Below are positions 56,366 through 64,000 of a DNA stretch of 64,000 nt, in pieces. Location of the stretch: contig NZ_CP054666.1 in assembly GCF_013348745.1 (NCBI RefSeq), positions 744,001 to 808,000 on the forward strand, read 5' to 3'. The notes below the pieces were generated by a model that saw nothing but the letters and a program-made list of their open reading frames with translations, did not search any database and had not been told where the DNA came from. Every line of letters starts with the position of its first letter. The first letter of the stretch is position 1. This DNA is from Mycoplasma sp. OR1901. GTDB lineage: Bacteria > Bacillota_I > Bacilli_A > Mycoplasmatales > Metamycoplasmataceae. The position numbers and the translations under genes were made by a program.

Positions 56366-58024
56366 TTAATTTACCTGTGTAAGTGTGAAAGCAACCATAG
56401 GGTCTTTATCTGTTAGTTTAAAAATTCTTTTTCTTATTGTTTTTCTTACTCTTTCATTTAGCTCGCGCATATTTGCATACTCTCTATTTGAGATTAAATC
56501 AATAATAACTTCTTTAATTAGATTATCAAATCTATCATATTCGTCACTATTGATGATTCCGACATAATTAATATGTAGTTTACCAACTATTTTTTTAGTT
56601 TTTGGAGAATATAATGAATTAATAATAATTACTCCATCACGACCTAATACTTCTCTTTCGGCTAATACTTCCGAAGAAATATCACCAACTCCAAAACCAT
56701 CAATAATTGTGTCGCCAACCTCTTTAACTTTACCGTTATGCGAAATTAACTTACCATTTTCAAAGTGTGCTATCTTACCATTTAAAAGAACTATTGAATT
56801 AGTGTTTTTATTCTCTAATTGTAAATAATCACAAACATCAATTAAATATCTATATAAACCTTGAGCAGGTATAAAATAGTTTGGTTTTAGATTTTTAACT
56901 AAACTAAAAATATCTTCTCTTGAAGGTCTACAATAGAAATATTCATTATCAGGAACATCAATTAAATTCGAAGTAACTTTTGCTATCTCATCTAAAGTTT
57001 GAGCTGCTTCAGACTCTAAACCATTTACCGGAGGAGCCATCATTATTACAGTATCATTCTTATTAATTCTCATATAAACATCATCGTTTGAAACTATTCT
57101 CACAAAACGTGAATATAGTCTCTCAATTGAACCTGTAACTAATACTACAGCATTATCTGTTTTGTTGATTAATTTATAGTCTAAAATTTCTGGGAATTGA
57201 TAATCCGGATAACCTTTTTCTAAAAATTGTTTAGTTAAAAATAGTATATCAGCATAATTTTTCCCATAAGGAATAATTGGTCTATTGTACTTTTTAGCAA
57301 GTTCGATTATTTGTTGTAAAGTAACAACATCTTCTGAATATGCACCAATAACAATTTTATTTTTTGAGTTTGATTTTTTAAATGCGTCTTCAATATAACT
57401 TGGCAACTTAAGTTTATCAATTGCTTTACCATTTGTTTTAGATCTACCTGCATCACTAACAATTGCATTTAATTTACGCTTACCGAAAAGTTTTGATAAG
57501 TGGTAGAATCATGTTTTACCAAAAATTCCTAAATCACCTTCGACATAGTTGAACATGAATAAGTAATCACCACTCTTGGTAATAAAATCAAAACCAAGAT
57601 TACCTGGAGTTGATCCCGGAAGAGAAATAGGTTGAACAATAATAGATCCTATTTTTGTTCTTTCGGTAATTGTTTTTATTTGGAATTTATCCAATTTTAT
57701 ATTGTATTTTTGAAGTCTTTCTTGTATGAAGTGTTTGTTTAAAAAAGAAGTATAAATTCTAATATTTGGCACTTTCATTAGCAATCAAGGCAACGCGGAA
57801 AAACTTTCATTTCTAATATCTGTAATGAAAATTCCCTTAATTTTATCTTTATTTTTTTCTAAAAAAGTAAAGTCTGGTATTAATGTATCAACACCATTTT
57901 TTGAATTAATAGGAATTTTTACACCTGAATTAATTATGTATAAATCATCATTATAACTAAAAACGTAACTGTTTTTTCCGTTCTCGTCTTGACCACCTAA
58001 TGCAAAAATTTTAACATTTTCCAT
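56366..58024 (-). CDS. RNase J-like protein with destroyed metal site (pseudoenzyme)
   Basis: 552-aa protein of RNase J length and layout. The N-terminus FALGGQDENGKNSYVFSYNDDLYII matches RNase J; VDTLIPDFTFLEKNKDKIKG leads to residues 68-74 TDIRNES, where active enzymes have THGHEDH. Later ligands are also lost: SGHxS becomes CRPS near 365, and PVHGEYR becomes PAQGLYR (386-392). The C-terminal region (KKIVGKLHINYVG...) is kept. It is probably a structural partner of an active RNase J, as RNase J2 is for J1 in Bacillus. I start at the second ATG because the SD AAGGAG abuts the first. Confidence 0.75.
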
Positions 58025-58100
58025 TTTTGTCATCTCCTTGTTTTTAATAACGGAATATATTTCTTAATTATAACAAACTATTAGCTATTTTTTTATATAA

Positions 58101-58140
58101 AAAACACAAAACAATTATTTTTTAACTATTTTGTGTTTTT
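58101..58140 (-). terminator. Terminator of the pepF-153aa operon
   Basis: Stem AAAACACAAAA / TTTTGTGTTTT followed by more T on the relevant strand, 3 nt after the stop. Confidence 0.75.
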
Positions 58141-58142
58141 TT

Positions 58143-58604
58143 CTATACGACAGCAATTAAAATTAGACTTAAACTGTAAATTATCAAGTTAAAATAAAAT
58201 GGATAATTTGATTTTGTTGGTTTATTTTCTTTTTCAATTTCTTTTTTCTTATTATTTTCTAGGAATATTCTTCTTTCTGTTTCGTTCATTTTTTTAGCTC
58301 TGTATTCAATCCTACTTTTATTACTTGAGTTAATACCTGATTTCATTTTTTCAATAGTTCTTTCTAAGAAACCTCATTTGAAAAGAAGGATAAATAAAAC
58401 CAAAGCAAATGTAACTATTCCCGAAGCTGTTACGGCATTATTTCATTTTGTTATATCATCTTTTCCAGTAACAACGGAGTAAGTAAAAATTGAAAAATAC
58501 ATAACTAAATAAACTGAGCTTATTACGTAAAAACGTATAGAAGTAAAATTTAATAAACTTTGTTCTTTAAAATGTGTTCATAAAATATTTAATTTATTTC
58601 TCAT
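58143..58604 (-). CDS. Small membrane protein of unknown function
   Basis: 153 aa with three hydrophobic segments (FYVISSVYLVMYFSIFTYSV, VTASGIVTFALVLFILLFKW and FYFNLIIYSLSLILIAVV at the C-terminus) around a strongly charged cytosolic stretch (ERRIFLENNKKKEIEKENK). No family recognised. It begins 2 nt after the pepF stop (58607) and would be cotranscribed. The true start MRNKLNILW is upstream of a TGA. Confidence 0.6.
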
Positions 58605-58606
58605 AA

Positions 58607-60433
58607 TTATTTGATTTTAAATATCTTTTTACCTAATTTGACTCATTCTACAATTATTTCGTCAATAAAATCAAATCCTTCTTTGTAGAAATTATTATCA
58701 TTCAAATTAACTCCAACAGATTTTAAAATGTTAATAGGATAATCTCTACCACCAGCACTTAAGAAATTATCAATGTAATTATTAAGTGCTTTTTCGCCGT
58801 TTTGTTTATATTGTTTAAAGAAATAAAGTGCAACTAATTGTCCTATAGCATACTTGTATACATAAAATCCATAGTAATAATGTGGAACATAAATTGATTG
58901 GATTGTGTTTGATGTCGAATATTTTAATTTATTAGCATTATATTTTTTAGCATTTTCAAAGTAAATTTTACTAATTGAGTCATAACTTCCTGAAATTGTT
59001 CCATCTCAAATACCTTTATACAAGTCATATTCGTAATTTGCTCATAAAACTTGTTTGTGAACTGTACCAATAAAATTATCAATTAACGCACCTAAAACTT
59101 GGAATTTAAGTTTATCATTATTTGAATTTTTTAATAAGTGATCTGTTAACATTAATTCATTATAAATTGAGGCAATTTCAGCTAAGAAAATAGGGTATTG
59201 TGAATTAACCAAACTATTTCTTGTGTCTGAAAAATATGAGTGCATTGAGTGTCCTAATTCATGAACTAATGTTTCAACACTACGTAATGATCCTTCAAAG
59301 TTCATTGAAATATATTTTTTATCAATTCCGTAAGTACCACCAATACTGTAAGCTCCGCCACGTTTGGTGTCTGTAGGCATATAATCAACTCAATTTTCAG
59401 TTAACGCTTTATTAATTTGTTCGTTGTATTCATCTCCAAATGGCATAAGTGCTTCTTTTGCTAATTCAACCATTTCATCAACAGTATATTCAGTTTTAAC
59501 ATTAACTAAATCACGCATAGAATCTCATTTTTGCATTTTTGAATTAAATTTTGCTTGGTAAAATCTTTTATGTCAGTTACGATATTTTTGCACCATATCT
59601 TTACTTTGTGAGACTTGTTCGAATAATTTATTTAATAATTCATCTGTCATCTTGTCATCTTTTGTTAACATATCTGTGGCAGACTTGAATTTTCTAATTT
59701 TAGCTTCTGTAACAATTTCTTTAAAGTGTTGAAATAAAACTTCAGCAAGCGAATCTTTGTGATTTTCATACGCTTTTCAAAAGTTTTTGTATGATTCCTT
59801 TCTAACATTTTCATCTTTATTTTTACCAAATTGACGATAGTTAGTTGGGTTTAACTTAACTTTCTTTTTACCTAAATTAACATAACCATAATCTAATTCA
59901 CTATTTGTAAGAATACTAAATACTTTATGGGGATCAGGTTGGCCATATGCTGATTCAATTAAGTACTCTTCAACTTTATCGTCTAATTTATGGTTGTATT
60001 CTTCAATTTGATCTTCTAAATGACGTTTGTAGTCTGCTAATCTTGGATCATTTTTTCATTCTTTAATTTTTTCAATATTTTTATAAAAACGGTTTGTCTC
60101 AGATCCAAATTCAATGTTTAATTTGTTAAAACGAACTTTTAATTCTGATTCTAATTTTAAAATTTCTGGATTAACTAAATCTTCGTTTAATTTATTTGAA
60201 ACATAGTTTTCTACTTTAAATTCCAATAATGTTTGTTCTTCTGATTTTTTAACATCTTGTATGTAAGATTCTAAGTTATCATATTTAGAATCTTTATTTT
60301 TAATTCTTTCACGATATACTGTTTCATACTCATTAATTAATTCTTCGATTTTTCGACCTTTAAGTAAGTCTTCTAAATCTCATGTATATTTTTTAGGTAT
60401 ATCAGTGTGTTTTTTAAACTGTTTTGCTTTCAT
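58607..60433 (-). CDS. pepF: Oligoendopeptidase F
   Basis: 608-aa M3B zinc oligopeptidase. KKYTWDLEDLL near the start, the zinc motif HELGH (391-395) in [26 protein letters not shown] with the third ligand, and [13 protein letters not shown] near the C-terminus are typical. No signal peptide, so cytosolic. Over ten TGA Trp codons. SD AAGGAGAC. Degrades 7-17-mer peptides in relatives; complements Pip and PepO. Confidence 0.95.
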
Positions 60434-60472
60434 TTTGTCTCCTTATTAATAAATATTATTTTTATTTAATTA

Positions 60473-63400
60473 TTATTCTTTTTTAAATATCAATTTATTG
60501 TACGCTTCGCTAATTTTATAATCTAAATTTTTCATTTCAAATAATGGTTTTGTGCTTTCATTCACGTTGTATCATGCCTCACAATAATCTTGTATTTCTT
60601 TTATATATTGGTCCATCTTATTAAATTCAAAATTAACTTCATCAAAAATATCATAAATATCAGTTAATTCTATATTAAAGCATTTCTTTGTTTCTCTAAG
60701 TAAAAACGATTGATTAATTTTACGTTTAAATAAATGGTCAATTACAAAACAAGTATCACTACTATTATCTAATGAATAATCAATTTTAGATGGAATAATA
60801 TATGAATCAGGATTAGTCATTGTATAACCATCGTATATTAATTGGATTAAAAGTTCATTTGTCTTACTATTACTAATAATATTTTGAAATTCTGATTGTA
60901 ATTCATCATTTATTTGTTTCTTTATCGATTTATCTTCCTTTGTTGTTGATAAATGTTCATCTAAGAATTTTAAGGAATGATTCTTAATAAATGATTTAAT
61001 TGCAAGATCGATTTTTTCTTCTATTAAATTTTTAAAAATTTTATTTATTTTATCATTTTCAAATTCACCAAAGACAAAATAAAGTATAAATTTAAACTTA
61101 TTATTTTTATTATTAGAAGTAAAAATATTAATTATCTCTTTTTTTGTTCATTTTTCTTCTAAAAATAGTAAATCCTTAATTATTAACCTAGCAAAAATAT
61201 CTTTTTTATTTGAATTTAAGATAGAGTAATAACCGTTTTGAGTCTTTATTGTTTCATCAATTGTGCGAAGTTTTATAATATTTTCATTACTTAGTAAAAA
61301 ATTACTATTTTTATCATTTTCTAAATATTTATTAGAAATTAAAAATACCAAATAAAATTTAAAAAACGTAAATCTAATTAAAGATTTTTTAACTAATTTG
61401 TCTATTATATAAAATGAAAAATGTTTAGAAAAACCAAGAATTAAATCGTCCGATAATTCATCAGCTATTTTGCCTGAACTATATTTTTTATTAATATTCT
61501 TCGGTATATAAAATGTTTTATTAACAAATTCTTGCAAAGTTTCATATAATTCTTTTTTAGTTGGATTAAAAATAATTAACTTTTGTATTTCTTTTCATGT
61601 GACTGCAAATTTTTTTAAGTAATCATCGTCTAATTCAGTATCTTTGTCATGTATAAAATTATTTAATTTTTCAATGTTATTTTTAAGCAACGAATTATCT
61701 TCTAATATTTCTTTTATAAATAAATTTTTTGTTATTATTTCAAAATTACTTATCTCATTCAAAATAACATTTATTTCTTTTCAATTTAAGAAATAATTAA
61801 TGTAAGAATCTACAATTTTTGTAATTTCATCTCTTTTAATTTTTTGAAAAAGAGGATAGTCTGTTTTTATAATTTTTTTTCTTTTTGAAAATGTTATTTT
61901 ATTGATAATTTTTTTAGATATTATATCTTTATCGATGTCTTTAAAATTATTTTTTACATCAATAATGGTATCGAAAAATCTTGTTTTAAACTCTTCGTTC
62001 AATACAGATGAATCAACAACATAAATAAATGTAATTTTTTTCTCGTCTTCTCTTAAATTTAGAAGACTATTCATTTCAAATAATTTTTGAAACACACTTT
62101 CTAATTTTTGTTTGTTTATATCTTCAAATATTATTATTTTTTTATTAGATTTTGCTATTACATCAACAATATCGTCAACATTAGCATCTAAAAAAGTAGT
62201 TTTAGTTTCTAGATTAAGTTCACTACCTTTAAATTTAATAGATTTAAATCTTCATAAATTATTATTTATAAGGTAAAAAGTTATAAACGTTATAATTCAT
62301 ACTAAACCAAAAGTTATTAAAACTATAAAATCAAAATGACTTTTACTAATTATTTCGCTAATAAATGTATTTATATTTCAATCAAACTTATAAAATGTTT
62401 TTAGAGATAAAGGAGTAAGAAAAATAGCTGTAATGAAAGATAACAAAATTATAAAAACAATTCTTTTTGGAGTTTTATTTTTCTTTACTAATGTATTACC
62501 AACAAAACGATTATTATCTAATTGATACATTATTTGTCTAACTAAACTTTTTTCAATTAAATTTTCACTATATTTTTCTTCGTTTGATTCAATTTTATTT
62601 ATGTCACTAAAACTAATTTTAATAAAATCTTTTTCTTTTACATTTTTTAAAAACAATTTTAATATACTACTTTTTCCAGATAAAGCTTCCCCTGATACTA
62701 AAATATTTTTAACCTCATTTTTTTCAATTTCTTTATATATTTTTTTAGAATAATACTTAATTTCTTCATCATTGATTGTGTCTATATTAGAATTAGCTTC
62801 AATAAAATTAAGTTTTGAATTTATTTTATTATTTAAAAAAATATCATCTTTATACATAAATTCTTTCAATTCACTAAAAGATCATTGTAAATCTTCTAAA
62901 TCAATTGATTCAAAAGGTAAAATAAAAGACTTTATATCTAGACTTTCGTTAGTGTCCAGTATTAAATTAGGATTTATATATTTAAATTTACTAAATGTAT
63001 TATTTTTTTCATCCGTGTAGTCATTGAATTTATTATCTTTTAAAAAATGTGTGTAATTTTCCTTGTAAATATTATTATTTATTGTTTGTTTAAAATCAAC
63101 AACTAAATTAGTTCAAGGTGTGTTTAACATCAATTCTAAATTGATCAATAATTTATTCAAAACATAAAATAAAAATACATCTTTATATCCACTATTATTT
63201 TTAAAAACGAAATGGTTTAATTTTCTTTTATATTCATTATTTTCATTAATAGGTTCTAAAAAGGAGTATAAATTAGCATAATAATCTTTATTTTTTAAAA
63301 TTTCATATTTATCATTCTTAATTATTAACTTTTTGCCAATTTGTCTTTCTATAAATGTAATAAAAATTTTTGTAACATCATTATTGAAATGTTTTTTTTC

Positions 63401-63856
63401 ATCATAAACAACATATTTCTTAACTAAATCTATCGCAAAAATAATTATTTCACCAACATCTAAATCATTTGGCAGTTTTGAAAAAATATCAGTAAGATCT
63501 ATTTTACTTAAGGCATATTCATATAAATCAGGATTTTTTTTACTTATTTTATTATCTTTATACCATGAGTATCACTTACTATAATTTTCTCATTTTTTAC
63601 CATAAAATTCTAGTTCTTTTTTAGATGTTTGTTGCTCTGTATTATGAGATTCTAGTTTATCTTTTATTTCAGTTCTAGCAATTATTAATTTTGTAAACAA
63701 TTTTTTTAATGAATACTCTAAAACATTTTCTTCTATTACTACATTATTGTTTGTAAAAATTTTTAGTAAATATGATCAATTTAACCATAAATCACCGATT
63801 AAAACTTTAATTTTAGTTTTCTCAGCTCTAGTCATGTTGTCATTTTTTTTATCCAT
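60473..63856 (-). CDS. Large membrane-spanning P-loop NTPase, YobI-like
   Basis: 1127-aa protein. Residues 1-380 are helical and polar. Walker A is VSGEALSGKSSILKLF (K395, S396). Two transmembrane helices follow (about 466-484 and 510-530). Then comes a Walker B-like strand IIIFEDINKQ (574-583, with acidic E578-D579) and ITFIYVVDSSVLNEEFKTRFFDTII (609-633, given here in part as IYVVDSS and TRFFDTII). This order, including helices between Walker A and B, resembles the YobI-like P-loop family of membrane NTPases (from memory). The C-terminal ~490 residues are helical with no recognised motif. Many TGA Trp codons. Function unknown; STAND/KAP-like folds often act in defence or signalling. Confidence 0.65.
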
Positions 63857-63862
63857 AAAATA

Positions 63863-63868
63863 ATTATA
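63863..63868 (-). promoter_or_regulatory. -10 box of the YobI-like gene, leaderless arrangement
   Basis: Minus-strand TATAAT, six bases, then the ATG; no SD sequence. Confidence 0.6.
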
Positions 63869-63944
63869 CTATATTAAAAGTTATAAGAGAATTAAGAGAA
63901 TTTTAAATTATTTTAATGATTTATAAGTTTAAAAAATAATAAAA

Positions 63945-63975
63945 ATCAACACCTTTCGATGTTAATTTTTTTATA
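63945..63975 (-). terminator. Terminator of a gene beyond the right edge
   Basis: On the minus strand AATTAACATC GAAA GGTGTTGATT forms a hairpin with a GAAA loop, followed by a T-run. The 25 bases to its right may be the 3' end of a minus-strand gene entering from outside the window; too short to identify. Confidence 0.6.
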
Positions 63976-64000
63976 ATATTGATTATTATTTTGTTCACTC

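Overview
The window is from a mollicute, most likely a hominis-group mycoplasma (Mycoplasmopsis/Metamycoplasma-like). It is very AT-rich and gene-dense. TGA must be read as tryptophan: nearly every long gene is interrupted by in-frame TGA at conserved Trp positions, for example the terminal Trp of ribosomal protein S14. There is no cell-wall or biosynthetic gene content, and one gene encodes a lipobox lipoprotein of mycoplasma type. The species cannot be named from this sequence. All coordinates given here use the TGA=Trp code (table 4).

Layout. 1-3.6 kb: nucleoside and nucleic-acid housekeeping (deoD, tsaC, mutM, a nicotinamidase-like hydrolase, an Smr protein, a dimeric dUTPase, tRNA-Leu). 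3.8-6.3 kb: a CopB-type copper ATPase with a very histidine-rich tail. 6.4-10.5 kb: a complete type III restriction-modification system whose mod gene carries an AG dinucleotide tract, which suggests phase variation. 10.5-11.1 kb: non-coding DNA with a 25-bp direct repeat and a candidate orphan structured RNA. 11.1-20.7 kb: asnA, pip, a PnuC-family transporter fused to a deoxynucleoside-kinase-like domain, hpt, then the mnmA-alaS-ruvX-membrane protein-greA operon. 21-24.2 kb: PTS EIIA, a repeat-containing lipoprotein, tRNA-Cys and tRNA-Arg. 24.2-31.8 kb: hisS-aspS, then the gmk-PP2C-Ser/Thr kinase-rsgA-rpe operon, then rpsT. 31.8-42.5 kb: RNase P RNA, a PotD-like protein, ychF, a phosphohexomutase-like pseudoenzyme, a membrane protein, a HAD hydrolase, lepA and pepO. 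42.5-45.3 kb: a three-module helicase/nuclease/exonuclease. 45.3-54.8 kb: the S10-spc ribosomal operon, ending at L15. 55-63.9 kb: thioredoxin, two membrane proteins, an RNase J-like protein lacking its metal ligands, pepF, and a 1127-aa membrane-spanning P-loop NTPase resembling the YobI family.

How the parts fit. The core is translation and nucleotide salvage. The accessory layer has three nucleic-acid or defence-type systems: the type III R-M, the helicase with RecB-like and DnaQ-like nuclease modules, and the YobI-like NTPase. A second theme is enzymes that keep their fold but have lost catalytic residues: the RNase J-like protein, the phosphohexomutase-like protein and the kinase half of the transporter fusion. 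Several genes (mutM, gmk, the phosphohexomutase-like gene, the YobI-like gene) have a TATAAT box 6-9 nt before their ATG and no Shine-Dalgarno sequence, so they are probably read from leaderless mRNAs. Family assignments rest on motifs and remembered family features; no database search was run.
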